The notes beneath the pieces are model-generated. The model ran no database searches, had not been told where the DNA came from, and saw only the letters and a list, made by a program, of their open reading frames with translations. The position numbers and the translations under genes are program-made. A stretch of DNA of 64,000 nucleotides from contig NZ_CADFEN010000008.1 of assembly GCF_902833145.1 (NCBI RefSeq), forward strand, positions 62,001 to 126,000, given 5' to 3'. Source of the DNA: Burkholderia sp. BCC0506 (GTDB lineage: Bacteria; Pseudomonadota; Gammaproteobacteria; Burkholderiales; Burkholderiaceae). The number at the start of each line of letters is the position of its first letter. Within the stretch, counting starts at the first letter, position 1. Positions 12,426 through 21,503 of the stretch are shown here, piece by piece.

Positions 12426-13574
12426 ATGAAGACGAAGACAAGGAACGGCCTGCTGGCCGCCGGCGCGTGCTGCGCGCTCGCCGCGCCGGGCGCGCACGCG
12501 CAGTCGAGCGTGACGCTGTACGGGATCATCGATACGGGCGTCGAATTCGTGTCGCACGCGAACGCGGCGGGCGACCACGTGGTGCGGATGCCGGGCGTGA
12601 CCGGCGAGCTGCCGTCGCGCTGGGGGCTGCGCGGCACCGAGGATCTCGGCGGCGGCTACCAGGCGGTGTTCACGCTCGAAAGCGGCTTCAACGTGCGCGG
12701 CGGCGACCTCGGCCAGGGCGGCCGGTTGTTCGGGCGCCAGGCGTTCGTCGGCCTGAAGAGCGGCTTCGGCACGCTCGCGTTCGGCCGCCAGTACACGATG
12801 ACCTACCTCGCGCTGCAGGGCGCGGACATCATCGGCCCCGACATCTACGGGCTCGGCTCGTTCGACGCGTACGTGCCGAACGGCCGCGCCGACAACGCGG
12901 TGACGTACCTCGGCACGTATCGCGGCGTGACGCTCGGCGCCGCGTATTCGTTCGGCCGCGACGGTGCGGGCACCGGCAACTCGCCGGGGCAGGGCACGTG
13001 CGCGGGGCAGGTGCCGGGCGATGCGGTGCAGTGCCGCAACTGGTCGGTGATGCTCAAGTACGACAGCGCGTATTTCGGGGCGGCGGCGTCGTACGAGGAA
13101 CAGCGCGGCGGCACCGGCGCGGCCGCGAACTTCTTCGACGGCGTGGCGCCCGTTCCCTTCACGAGCAGCGGTGGCAAGGATGCGCGCACGCACGTGAGCG
13201 CGTATGCGCAGGCGGCCGGCGCGAAGATCGGCGCGGGCTGGATCGGGCGGCGCGTGTCGACCGGTTCGCCGGTCGCGGCGGGCGCGCATTCGGACCTGTT
13301 CTTCGTCGGCGCGTCGTATGCGGTGAAGCCCGATTTCATCGTCGACGGCGAAGGCTACCGGATCGTCAACAGCGCGCACGACACGCGCGCGACGATGGCC
13401 ACGCTGCGCGCGACCTATCTGCTGACCAAGCGCACGGCCGTCTACGCGCAGTCGTCGTATCTGTGGAACAGCGCGCACGCGCGCTACTCGGTCAGCGGCG
13501 GCGGCCCCGGCACGACACCCGGCGCGGGGATGGGGCAGCTCGGCGCGATGGTCGGCGTGCGGCACATGTTCTGA
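12426..13574 (+). CDS. Trimeric outer-membrane porin
   Basis: 382 residues. The signal peptide ends in AHAQ, followed by SSVTLYGIIDTGVEFVSH, the usual start of Burkholderia-type OmpC-like (Gram_neg_porins) proteins. Typical blocks follow: RWGLRGTEDLGGGYQAVFTLE, RQAFVGLKSGFGTLAFGRQ, and a terminal GVRHMF ending in Phe for BAM recognition. Its place between the MFS importer and the feruloyl esterase suggests it passes hydroxycinnamates or small feruloyl oligosaccharides through the outer membrane. Confidence 0.92.
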   Translation: MKTKTRNGLLAAGACCALAAPGAHAQSSVTLYGIIDTGVEFVSHANAAGDHVVRMPGVTGELPSRWGLRGTEDLGGGYQAVFTLESGFNVRGGDLGQGGRLFGRQAFVGLKSGFGTLAFGRQYTMTYLALQGADIIGPDIYGLGSFDAYVPNGRADNAVTYLGTYRGVTLGAAYSFGRDGAGTGNSPGQGTCAGQVPGDAVQCRNWSVMLKYDSAYFGAAASYEEQRGGTGAAANFFDGVAPVPFTSSGGKDARTHVSAYAQAAGAKIGAGWIGRRVSTGSPVAAGAHSDLFFVGASYAVKPDFIVDGEGYRIVNSAHDTRATMATLRATYLLTKRTAVYAQSSYLWNSAHARYSVSGGGPGTTPGAGMGQLGAMVGVRHMF

Positions 13575-13607
13575 TTCACCGGCGTGACGAACCCAACGGG
13601 AGTTATC

Positions 13608-15332
13608 TTGAACAGGAAATCTGCATTCCTCTGTATGGCGCCGTTGTCCGCCGCCGCCCTGCTCGCCGGTTGCGGCGGCGACGATTCGATCGGCGCCGCG
13701 CCCACGCACCTGAGCGCCGCGACGCCGGCCGCGATGGCGCAGACCTGCGACGCGCTCGCCGCGAAGCTCGCGTATGCGAACACGTCGTTCACGTCGGTGA
13801 CGACCGCGGCCGCCGGCGCGCTGACGGTGGCCGGCAAGCCGGTCGCCGAACACTGCGTGATCGAAGGGAAGATGAACGAGCGCGTGAGCGCGGTGGACGG
13901 CAAGACCTATGCGATCGGCTTCGAGATGCGCTTGCCGAAGGCGTGGAACGGCCGCTTCTTCTACCAGGCGAACGGCGGGCTCGACGGCAACGTCGTGACG
14001 GCGACCGGCGAGATCGGCGGCGGCGGACCGCTGACCAACGCGCTGAACCAGGGGTTCGCGGTGATCAGCTCGGACTCCGGGCACAGCGCCGCGCAGAATC
14101 CGCTGTTCGGCCTCGATCCGCAGGCGCGCATCGACTACGGCTACGGTGCCGTCGACGCGCTGACGCCAATGGCCAAGCAGGTGATCCGGCTCGCATACGG
14201 CAAGGCACCCGATCGCAGCTATTTCGGCGGCTGCTCGAACGGCGGCCGTCACGCGATGGTCACGGCGGTACGCAACCCGGCCGACTACGACGGCATCATC
14301 GCGGGCGACCCGGGCTTCCACTTGCCGAAGGCGGCGATCGGCGAGATGTACGGCGCGCAGCAGTTCGCGAAGATCGCGTCGGCCACAGGAACGAACGGGT
14401 TGCCGGACATCCGCAGCGGTTTCAACGATGCGGAGCGCCAGTTCGTCGGCGCGAAGATCCTCGAAAAATGCGATGCGCTCGACGGCGCGGCCGACGGGAT
14501 GGTGCAGGACGTCGCCGCGTGCCAGGCGCACTTCAGCGTCGATGCCGATATCCCGACCTGCGCGAACGGCACGCGTACCGGATCGTGCCTGACGCCGGCG
14601 CAGAAAACCGCGCTGGAGAACGTGTTCACCGGTGCGCGCAACAGCGCGGGCGCGGCGCTGTACGCGAGCTTTCCGTACGATCCGGGCGTGTCGGGCCCTG
14701 GCTGGGCCGCCTGGAAGCAGTCGAACTCGATCATGCTCGATCCGGCCGCGATGGCGTTCACGTTCATGACGCCGCCGAAGACCGCCGCGGTGCTCGCGAA
14801 TCTCGCCGGCTTCGCGCTCGGCTTCGACATGGACAACGACGCGCCGGCGATCTTCGCGACGAACGGCACCTACACGCAATCGTCATGGTCGTTCATGACG
14901 CCGCCCGACGAGACGAACCTGTCCGCGCTGAAGTCGCGCGGCGCGAAGCTGATCGTCTATCACGGCACGGGCGACCCGGTGTTCTCGTTCAACGACACGC
15001 GCGACTGGTACGCGCAGGTCGCGCAGGCGAACGGTGGCGATGCGTCGGGCTTTGCGCGCTTCTATCCGGTGCCGGGGATGAACCACTGTTCGGGCGGGCC
15101 GGCCGCCGACCAGTTCGACATGCTGACGCCGCTGGTTGCGTGGGTCGAGCAGGGGCAGGCGCCTGCGACGATCGTGGCCGCCGCGCGCGACAAGACGAAC
15201 GCGGTGCCGAACGCGGACGTGCCCGCCTCGTGGGGCGCGGGGCGCACGCGGCCGCTGTGCCCGTATCCGCAGGTCGCGCGCTACAACGGCTCGGGCGACC
15301 TGAATTCGGCGGCGAGCTTCAGTTGTCGCTGA
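13608..15332 (+). CDS. Tannase/feruloyl esterase family lipoprotein
   Basis: 574 residues from a TTG codon at 13608, preceded by a well-spaced GGGAG. This start gives a lipoprotein signal, with a lipobox (LLAGC) at about residue 23; the alternative GTG at 13584 spoils it slightly. The fold is tannase/feruloyl esterase (PF07519), with the CS-D-HC arrangement: Cys209-Ser210 (GGCSNGGRH), Asp456 (GTGDPVFS) and His493-Cys494 (MNHCSGG). Family members split feruloyl or galloyl esters outside the cytoplasm. It is last in the transporter-porin transcript, so it probably releases ferulate from plant material for uptake. Confidence 0.9.
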   Translation: MNRKSAFLCMAPLSAAALLAGCGGDDSIGAAPTHLSAATPAAMAQTCDALAAKLAYANTSFTSVTTAAAGALTVAGKPVAEHCVIEGKMNERVSAVDGKTYAIGFEMRLPKAWNGRFFYQANGGLDGNVVTATGEIGGGGPLTNALNQGFAVISSDSGHSAAQNPLFGLDPQARIDYGYGAVDALTPMAKQVIRLAYGKAPDRSYFGGCSNGGRHAMVTAVRNPADYDGIIAGDPGFHLPKAAIGEMYGAQQFAKIASATGTNGLPDIRSGFNDAERQFVGAKILEKCDALDGAADGMVQDVAACQAHFSVDADIPTCANGTRTGSCLTPAQKTALENVFTGARNSAGAALYASFPYDPGVSGPGWAAWKQSNSIMLDPAAMAFTFMTPPKTAAVLANLAGFALGFDMDNDAPAIFATNGTYTQSSWSFMTPPDETNLSALKSRGAKLIVYHGTGDPVFSFNDTRDWYAQVAQANGGDASGFARFYPVPGMNHCSGGPAADQFDMLTPLVAWVEQGQAPATIVAAARDKTNAVPNADVPASWGAGRTRPLCPYPQVARYNGSGDLNSAASFSCR

Positions 15333-15348
15333 CGTAGCCGTCGATGGG

Positions 15349-15384
15349 AACCGGCCGGCGCACGCGATCGCGCGCCGGCCGGTT
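15349..15384. terminator. Hairpin between convergent esterase and Lrp genes
   Basis: AACCGGCCGGCGC pairs with GCGCCGGCCGGTT, a perfect 13-bp stem with a 10-base loop. It sits between the stop codons of the plus-strand esterase gene and the minus-strand Lrp gene. There is no T-run, so efficiency as an intrinsic terminator is uncertain. Confidence 0.5.
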
Positions 15385-15395
15385 CATCGCCGCAT

Positions 15396-15872
15396 TCACT
15401 CGCCGGCATCGACCGGCACGTCGAGCCCGACCTTCACGCGGCTCATGCTCACGAGCGTCTTGAACCGCTTCACGTTGTTGTTCGCAAAGAACAGCTCGCG
15501 CGTGAGCGCGTTGTACTGATCCATGTTGCGCACCGCGAGGATCAGCACGAAATCCCATTCCCCGGTCACGTAGTAGCACTGCTGAATCTGCGGGCACCGC
15601 TCGAACGCGCGTTTCATCGCGTCGAGCTGGTCGATCTGCTCGCTTTCGACCTCGACGTTCACGACGATCGTCAGCGGATGATCGACCTTGTCCGGCGCGA
15701 CGACGGCCGTGTAGCGCTCGATCACGCCGTCTTGCGCGAGGCGCCGCAGCCGCCGGTTCACGGCGGCGGTCGACAGGTTGACGCGCGCGCCGAGCTCGGC
15801 CTGCGGCGTCTGCGCGTCGCGCTGGACTTCCATCAGCAGCTTGCGATCGAACGCATCCAGAGGGGTCGTCAT
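15396..15872 (-). CDS. Lrp/AsnC-family transcriptional regulator
   Basis: 158 residues from the ATG at 15872. The N-terminal helix-turn-helix (LDAFDRKLLMEVQRDAQ; AELGARVNLSTAAVNRRLRRL) is followed by an RAM ligand-binding domain (DHPLTIVVNVEVESEQ; CYYVTGEWDFVLILAVRNM). It is divergent from the diaminopropionate ammonia-lyase gene with a 176-base gap, so it probably controls that gene in response to an amino acid. An upstream in-frame extension is possible but lacks the family N-terminus. Confidence 0.9.
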   Translation of the reverse strand: MTTPLDAFDRKLLMEVQRDAQTPQAELGARVNLSTAAVNRRLRRLAQDGVIERYTAVVAPDKVDHPLTIVVNVEVESEQIDQLDAMKRAFERCPQIQQCYYVTGEWDFVLILAVRNMDQYNALTRELFFANNNVKRFKTLVSMSRVKVGLDVPVDAGE

Positions 15873-16048
15873 GATGGCGCGTGAAACCTCGAAAGAATGA
15901 GAAATTTTTGCGTCGGGGCGGTCGATTTGGCGATTTTGTTGACCGGCGTGCGCAATATTATTTTTCCAACCGACGGCGAGCGCAACCGGTGCCCGCCCGA
16001 CCCGACTCACCCGACGGACCGCCGCGGTCCCGATCCGGAGCCTTCCCC

Positions 16049-17281
16049 ATGCTGATCGCCAACCCGCGCGCGTCGCGCACCGCCTATCCCCACGCACTGC
16101 GCCGCGTGATGAACATCGCGTCGGCCGAGGAAAGCGGCGCCTGGCTCGCGCACTGGCCGCTCGTCGGCCACGCGCGCACGCCGCTGCGCGCGCTGCCCGA
16201 CCTGGCCGCGCGGCTCGGCGTCGCGAGCGTCAGCGTGAAGGACGAGTCGTGCCGCTCGCCGCTCGGCAGCTTCAAGGCGCTCGGCGCGCCGATCGCGCTG
16301 GTGCGGCTCGTGAAGCGGCTGCGGCGCACGCAGGCACTCGATCCGCAGGGGCTCGTCACCGGCCGCTACGCGTCCGAGCTCGCCGACCTGACGGTGATCA
16401 GCGCGACCGACGGCAATCACGGCCGCGCGCTGGCCGCGGCCGCGCGCGCGGTCGGCTGCGGCTGCGTGATCGTGCTGCACGCGAACGTCGACGCCGAGCG
16501 CGAACGCGCGATCTCGGCCTACGGCGCGCGGATCGTGCGTATCGCGGGGAACTACGACGAGTCGGTGGTCTGCGCGGCGCAGCTCGCGCAGGCGAACGGC
16601 TGGTACGTCGTATCGGATACGTCGTACGACGGCTACGAGGCGATCCCGCGCGACGTGATGCAGGGCTACGGCGTGATCGCCGCCGAAGCGGCCGCGCAGG
16701 CGGCGGAGGACGACGGGCGGCCGTTTACGCACGTATTCCTGCAAGGCGGCGTGGGCGGCCTCGCCGCGGGCGTCGCGAGTTACCTGTGGGAGCGCGACGG
16801 CGTGCAGCGGCCGCGCTTCATCGTCGTCGAGCCGCGCCAGGCCGATTGCCTGTACCAGAGCGCGCTGGCCGGCCGCGCGGCGAAGGCGACCGGCAGCGTC
16901 GATTCGGTGATGGCCGGGCTCGCGTGCGGCGAGGCGTCGCCGCTCGCATGGGATTTCCTCGAAATGTGCATCGACCACTTCATGCTGATCGACGACGACG
17001 ACGCGGTGCAGGCGATGCGCGGCCTCGCGGCCGGCAGCGAGCGCGACGTGCCGCTCGTCGCCGGCGAATCGGGCGCGGCCGGCGTGGCGGGGCTGCACGT
17101 GCTGATGCGCGACCCGGCACTCGCGAGGCAGGTGGGGCTCGACGCGAACGCGCGCGTGCTGGCGATCAACACGGAAGGGGCGACCGCGCCGTCCGTGTAC
17201 CGGAACTGCGTCGGCGAGACGGCCGACGCGGTGCTGGCGCGGCAGCGCGACTGGCTGAGCCGCGCGGCGGTGGCGGCCTGA
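16049..17281 (+). CDS. dpaL: Diaminopropionate ammonia-lyase
   Basis: 410 residues, a fold-type II PLP enzyme. The PLP lysine is Lys76 in SPLGSFKALGAP, one residue from its number in the E. coli enzyme. The other family marks are SATDGNHGRALAAAAR, SDTSYDGYEAIPRDVMQGYG and the glycine loop FLQGGVGGLAAG. It turns 2,3-diaminopropionate (either isomer in known enzymes) into pyruvate and ammonia. The start at 16049 gives the normal length. The M20 amidohydrolase that follows could supply or process an acylated amino compound. Confidence 0.92.
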   Translation: MLIANPRASRTAYPHALRRVMNIASAEESGAWLAHWPLVGHARTPLRALPDLAARLGVASVSVKDESCRSPLGSFKALGAPIALVRLVKRLRRTQALDPQGLVTGRYASELADLTVISATDGNHGRALAAAARAVGCGCVIVLHANVDAERERAISAYGARIVRIAGNYDESVVCAAQLAQANGWYVVSDTSYDGYEAIPRDVMQGYGVIAAEAAAQAAEDDGRPFTHVFLQGGVGGLAAGVASYLWERDGVQRPRFIVVEPRQADCLYQSALAGRAAKATGSVDSVMAGLACGEASPLAWDFLEMCIDHFMLIDDDDAVQAMRGLAAGSERDVPLVAGESGAAGVAGLHVLMRDPALARQVGLDANARVLAINTEGATAPSVYRNCVGETADAVLARQRDWLSRAAVAA

Positions 17282-17322
17282 ACGACGTGACGATCGACAT
17301 GACGACCGACGAGGTGAACGTA

Positions 17323-18507
17323 ATGGATGCAATCGACGCAATTGAAGCAAGCACGCTGCACGGGCAACTGAAGAGCTGGCGCCGCCATCTGCACCAGTAT
17401 CCGGAGACGGGTTTCGAAGAGGTGAACACGTCGGACTACGTCGCGCGCATCCTGACGACGCTCGGCCTCGACGTGCATCGCGGCATCGGCGGCACGGGGC
17501 TCGTCGCGAACCTGACGGCCGGCACCGGCCGGCGCGCGATCGGCATTCGCGCGGACATGGACGCGCTGAACATCGCCGAGCATGCCCCGGGCCGCGAGCA
17601 TGTGTCGCGCACGCCGGGCAAGATGCACGCGTGCGGTCACGACGGCCACATGTCGATGGTGCTCGGCGCCGCGCGGCTGCTGGCCGAACGCAAGGACTTC
17701 GACGGCACGGTGCGCTTCATCTTCCAGCCGGCGGAAGAGCACGGCCGCGGCGCGAAGGCGATGATGGCCGACGGGCTGTTCGAGCGTTTTCCGGTGGACG
17801 CGATCTTCGGTGCGCACAACATGCCGGGCCTGCGCGCGGGCACGTTCTCGACGCGTGCGGGCGGCATCATGGCGAGCGAGGACAATTTCGTGATCCGGAT
17901 CGACGGGCGCGGCACGCATGCGGCGCGTCCGCACATGGGCATCGATCCGATCGTGATCGGCTCGCAAATCGTGCTCGCGCTGCAGACGATCGTGTCGCGC
18001 AATCTCGACCCGGGGCAGCAAGCGGTGATCTCGTGCACGGAGTTCATCACCGACGGGCTGCGCAACGTGCTGCCGTCGACGGTGACGATCAAGGGCGACA
18101 CGCGCAGCTATTCGCGCGACGTGCAGGCGCTGCTGGAAACGCGGATGCGCGAGATCAGCGAAGGGATCTGCCGCACGCACGGCGCGGCCTGCACGTTCGA
18201 GTACACGCACGAGTTCGCGCCGACGGTGAATTCCCCGGAATGGGTCGATACGGCCGTGCAGGCCGCCGCGCATGTCGCGGGCGCCGACGCGGTGAACGCC
18301 GACGTGCAGCCGATGATGATCTCGGAGGATTTCGGCGCGTTCCTGCAGGCGGTGCCCGGCAATTTCGTGTTCATCGGCAACGGCGAGGCGGCCGGGCAGG
18401 GCGGCGTGCCGCTACACAATGCGACGTACGACTTCAACGACGAGATCTTGCCGGTCGGCGCGCGGTATTTCGCGGAAGTGGCGCGGCGCGCGTTGCGGGC
18501 CGCGTAG
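17323..18507 (+). CDS. M20 family amidohydrolase (hippurate-hydrolase/aminoacylase type)
   Basis: 394 residues. The metal-binding motifs of M20D peptidases are present: RADMDALNI, MHACGHDGHMSM, FQPAEEHGRGA, the dimerisation domain with RGTHAARPHMGIDP, and SEDFGAFLQAVPG. Such enzymes remove an acyl group from N-acyl amino acids. The ATG at 17323 has GAGG eight bases upstream; a second ATG at 17299 is possible. It follows dpaL by 41 bases on the same strand and is probably co-transcribed with it. Confidence 0.9.
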   Translation: MDAIDAIEASTLHGQLKSWRRHLHQYPETGFEEVNTSDYVARILTTLGLDVHRGIGGTGLVANLTAGTGRRAIGIRADMDALNIAEHAPGREHVSRTPGKMHACGHDGHMSMVLGAARLLAERKDFDGTVRFIFQPAEEHGRGAKAMMADGLFERFPVDAIFGAHNMPGLRAGTFSTRAGGIMASEDNFVIRIDGRGTHAARPHMGIDPIVIGSQIVLALQTIVSRNLDPGQQAVISCTEFITDGLRNVLPSTVTIKGDTRSYSRDVQALLETRMREISEGICRTHGAACTFEYTHEFAPTVNSPEWVDTAVQAAAHVAGADAVNADVQPMMISEDFGAFLQAVPGNFVFIGNGEAAGQGGVPLHNATYDFNDEILPVGARYFAEVARRALRAA

Positions 18508-18530
18508 CGGGCGCACCGCGTCCGGCAGCG

Positions 18531-19244
18531 TTACGCTTCGGCTGCCCGCTTGCCCGGCGCGTCGGCCGTGCTCGTGCGCTCGAGGATCGCCAGCACTTCG
18601 CGGGCGGTGTTCTCCGAATGGCTGCGCAGCACCTGCGGCAGCCGCGCGTGGCCGGGGTCGGCAAGCGCGGCCATGATTTCCTCGTGCTCGTGCAGCGATT
18701 CGGCCCAGCGCAGCGTGTCCGCGTTCGCGGCGCCGCGCGCGCGATGCACCTTCGACATCAGCGACGCATAGATGCCCGACAGCACCGGATTGCCGGCCGC
18801 GTCGACGATCATCTGGTGAATCTGCTGGTTCAGCCGGAAATAGTCGACGCGCTTGCCGGCTTCATGGCATTCGACCATCTTCCGGTGCTTCGCCTGCAGC
18901 GCGGCGAGCGCCGACGCGCCGAGCCGCTTGCGCAGCAACTCGCCCGCCATCGCCTCCAGCCCGTGCAGGAGCTCGAACGTCGACACGAGATCGTCGATGT
19001 CGATCGACGCGACGCGATAGCCGATGTACTGGCGATGCGTGACGGCCCCTTCCGCGACGAGCACCTTCAGCGCTTCGCGCAGCGGCGTCTTCGACACGTC
19101 GAACGCGAGGCTCAGTTCCTTTTCGTCGATCCGCGCGCCCGGTGGCAGTTCGCCCTCGTCGATCATCACGCGCAGGCGCGCGGCGATCTCCGCGGCCATG
19201 CCGCGCGTGCGCAGAAGCAGGGGATTGCGGGGTGTCTGGGTCAT
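18531..19244 (-). CDS. GntR-family regulator (FadR/FCD subfamily)
   Basis: 237 residues. The winged-helix N-terminus (MAAEIAARLRVMIDEGELPPGARIDEKELS; VSKTPLREALKVLVAEG) leads to an all-helical FCD domain with metal-site-type residues (FRLNQQIHQMIVDAAGN; SLHEHEEIMAAL). It is divergent from the MFS/AMDase-like/hydantoinase operon and is the likely local repressor. The palindrome CACCATCATGGTG at 19283-19295 lies between the two genes. Confidence 0.9.
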   Translation of the reverse strand: MTQTPRNPLLLRTRGMAAEIAARLRVMIDEGELPPGARIDEKELSLAFDVSKTPLREALKVLVAEGAVTHRQYIGYRVASIDIDDLVSTFELLHGLEAMAGELLRKRLGASALAALQAKHRKMVECHEAGKRVDYFRLNQQIHQMIVDAAGNPVLSGIYASLMSKVHRARGAANADTLRWAESLHEHEEIMAALADPGHARLPQVLRSHSENTAREVLAILERTSTADAPGKRAAEA

Positions 19245-19282
19245 GATGGGGCAAGCTTATCACGATATCGGGGCTTACCCTG

Positions 19283-19295
19283 CACCATCATGGTG
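19283..19295. promoter_or_regulatory. Palindrome in the GntR/MFS divergent promoter
   Basis: CACCAT-C-ATGGTG is a perfect 13-base palindrome, 39 bases from the GntR start and 122 bases before the MFS start. The flanking DNA (19296-19361) is unusually AT-rich, with a TATACT at 19356-19361 that could be a -10 element for the MFS operon. It is a candidate GntR operator by position only. Confidence 0.5.
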
Positions 19296-19416
19296 ATTAA
19301 ACAAATTCAATGAAACCAAGTGTTTACGATAACGGTAATTATAAATTTCTAATCCTATACTCGGCTCAACGTTGCGCGACGTCCCGACCATCCTCGTTCA
19401 TCTGCGGAGCCCGTCC

Positions 19417-20715
19417 ATGTCTTCAACCTCCGGTGTCGCCGGCCTGACGGTCGGCAAGTCCGCCGTCCGCTGGAAGATATTCGTCGTCATGCTGAGCCTG
19501 ATCGCGATCAACTACGTCGATCGCGCGTCGCTGTCCGTCGCCATGCCTTACATCTCGCAGGAGTTCAACATCGGCCCGGCGATGGAGGGTCTGATCCTGA
19601 GTTCGTTCTTCTGGACCTATGCGGTGATGCAGATCCCCGGCGGGATTCTGGCCGACCGCTTCAAGCCGCGCATCGTGATCGCGACGGCGACCGTGTTCTG
19701 GGGCTTCTTCCAGGCGATCGCCGCGTTGTGCACGAACGCGCCGTCGCTGCTCCTCACCCGCCTCGGCCTCGGCGCATCCGAAGCGCCGATCTATCCGGCC
19801 GGCGGCAAGCTCAACGCGATCTGGATGACGCAAACCGAGCGCGGTCGCGGCGCCACGCTGCTCGACGGCGGCGCGCCGCTCGGCGCGGCGTTGGGCGCGG
19901 TGCTGATTGCCGGGCTGATCGCGCTGCTCGGCTCGTGGCGGCTCGCGTTCGCGGTGGCCGGCATCGGCACCGTGCTCGCCGGCTTCCTCGCGTGGTACTA
20001 CATCCGCAACACGCCGCGCGAGCACCCGGGTGTCAACGATCTCGAAGCCGACTACATCGAGGCGTCGCACGCGAGCGATCTCGCGGCCGAGCCGGCCGGT
20101 GCGTCGGGCCGTTCGCGCGACTTCTTCAAGTACCGCTCGGTGTGGTGCATGTTCTTCGGCTGGATGTGCTTCAACAGCGTGTTCTACGGGCTGCTCACGT
20201 GGATGCCGAACTACCTGCACAAGGTGCACGGCTTCGACATCAAGCAGATGGGCGGCTCGACCTTCGTCATCTTTTTCTGCGGCTTCGTCGGCGAACTGCT
20301 CGGCGGCTGGATCGCCGACAAGTGGAAAGCCGCGGGCGGCCGCCCGAACGTCGTGATGCGCACGCTGTTCGGCATCGCCGCGGTGATCGCGACCGTGTCG
20401 ATCTTTTCCGTCGCGTATGTGAAGAGCCCGGCCGTGTGCGTCGCGCTGCTGTCGTCGACGCTGTTCTTCCTGCGCTGGTGCGGGCTGTACTGGTGCATTC
20501 CGTCGTCGCTCGGCACGCGCAACAAGATCGGCTTCCTCGGCGGCTTCATGAACCTCGGCGGCAACATCGGCGGCATCACCGTGCCGATCCTCGTCGGCGC
20601 GATCGTGCAGTTCACCGGCTCGTACTTCCTCGCGCTGATGGTGTTCGCGGCAGCCGGCGTCGGCCTGCTCGTGTGCTCCAGCGCGATCGACTACGAAAAC
20701 AAGCTCCCGGTCTGA
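19417..20715 (+). CDS. MFS transporter, anion:cation symporter type
   Basis: 432 residues from the ATG at 19417, which has GGAG seven bases upstream. About 12 membrane helices are seen, with the ACS-family pattern: INYVDRASLSVAMPYISQEF in helix 1, FFWTYAVMQIPGGILADRFKPR, and GASEAPIYPAGGKLNAIW. Family members import organic anions such as glucarate, phthalate or tartronate. Here it opens the operon with the AMDase-like and hydantoinase genes, so it probably imports their substrate, perhaps a ureido or malonate compound. Confidence 0.88.
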   Translation: MSSTSGVAGLTVGKSAVRWKIFVVMLSLIAINYVDRASLSVAMPYISQEFNIGPAMEGLILSSFFWTYAVMQIPGGILADRFKPRIVIATATVFWGFFQAIAALCTNAPSLLLTRLGLGASEAPIYPAGGKLNAIWMTQTERGRGATLLDGGAPLGAALGAVLIAGLIALLGSWRLAFAVAGIGTVLAGFLAWYYIRNTPREHPGVNDLEADYIEASHASDLAAEPAGASGRSRDFFKYRSVWCMFFGWMCFNSVFYGLLTWMPNYLHKVHGFDIKQMGGSTFVIFFCGFVGELLGGWIADKWKAAGGRPNVVMRTLFGIAAVIATVSIFSVAYVKSPAVCVALLSSTLFFLRWCGLYWCIPSSLGTRNKIGFLGGFMNLGGNIGGITVPILVGAIVQFTGSYFLALMVFAAAGVGLLVCSSAIDYENKLPV

Positions 20716-20766
20716 CCGACTTCCTTCACTGCATCGACTGCATTCACTCGTAAAGAGAAAACCATC

Positions 20767-21495
20767 ATGAAGAAACGTATCCTGCTCGGCATGCTCACCC
20801 CGTCGTCCAACACGTCGCTCGAACCGCTGACGAGCGCGATGGTGGCCGGCCTGCCGGGCGTGTCCGCGCACTTCGCACGCTTCCCCGTCACCGAGATCTC
20901 GCTGACGGGCCACGCGCTCGGCCAGTTCGACGACGACAAGATCATCCAGGCCGCGATGCTGCTTGCCGACGCGAAGGTCGACGTGATCGCGTGGAACGGC
21001 ACGTCGTCCGGCTGGCTCGGCTTCGAGGCCGACGAGCGGCTGTGCCGGCGCATCACCGACGCGACCGGCATTCCGGCCACGACGTCGGTGCTCGCGCTCA
21101 ACGAGATCCTGAAGAAAACCCACGCGCACGAGTTCGGCCTCGTCACGCCGTATCTCGACGACGTGCAGACGAAGATCGTCGACAACTATCGCCGCTCGGG
21201 GCTGAACTGCATCGCCGAGCGGCACCTGAATCTGAAGGTCAATTTCTCGTTCTCCGAAGTGACGGGCGATCAAATCGGCGCGATGGTGCGTGAAGTCGCG
21301 AAGGCCGGCCCGCGCGCGATCTCGATCTTCTGCACCAACCTGAACGCGGCGCATCTCGTGCCGGCGCTCGAGGAAGAGACGGGCATCCCGATCTACGACA
21401 CGATCTCGACCGTCGTGTGGAAGTCGCTGCAGCTCGCCGATTACGACACGCGGCAGGTGAAGGGCTGGGGGCGTCTCTTCAGCGACGTGATCTGA
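20767..21495 (+). CDS. Arylmalonate decarboxylase/maleate isomerase family protein
   Basis: 242 residues of the Asp/Glu racemase-like superfamily. Two active-site loops are visible: NGTSSGW at residues 77-83 and FCTNLNAAHL with Cys189. Maleate isomerases and racemases use a cysteine in both loops. Arylmalonate decarboxylase has Gly-Thr-Ser in the first loop and a cysteine near 188 in the second, which is the pattern here. It may be a decarboxylase or a one-cysteine isomerase. It lies between an organic-anion importer and a hydantoinase. Activity cannot be settled from the sequence. Confidence 0.75.
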   Translation: MKKRILLGMLTPSSNTSLEPLTSAMVAGLPGVSAHFARFPVTEISLTGHALGQFDDDKIIQAAMLLADAKVDVIAWNGTSSGWLGFEADERLCRRITDATGIPATTSVLALNEILKKTHAHEFGLVTPYLDDVQTKIVDNYRRSGLNCIAERHLNLKVNFSFSEVTGDQIGAMVREVAKAGPRAISIFCTNLNAAHLVPALEEETGIPIYDTISTVVWKSLQLADYDTRQVKGWGRLFSDVI

Positions 21496-21503
21496 GGCGC
21501 GTC

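Noticed and set aside
11058-14879. A minus-strand open frame of over 1,200 codons opposite the transporter, porin and esterase genes
   Set aside because: Same antisense artefact of high-GC codon use; no domain, no ribosome site, and three real genes on the other strand.
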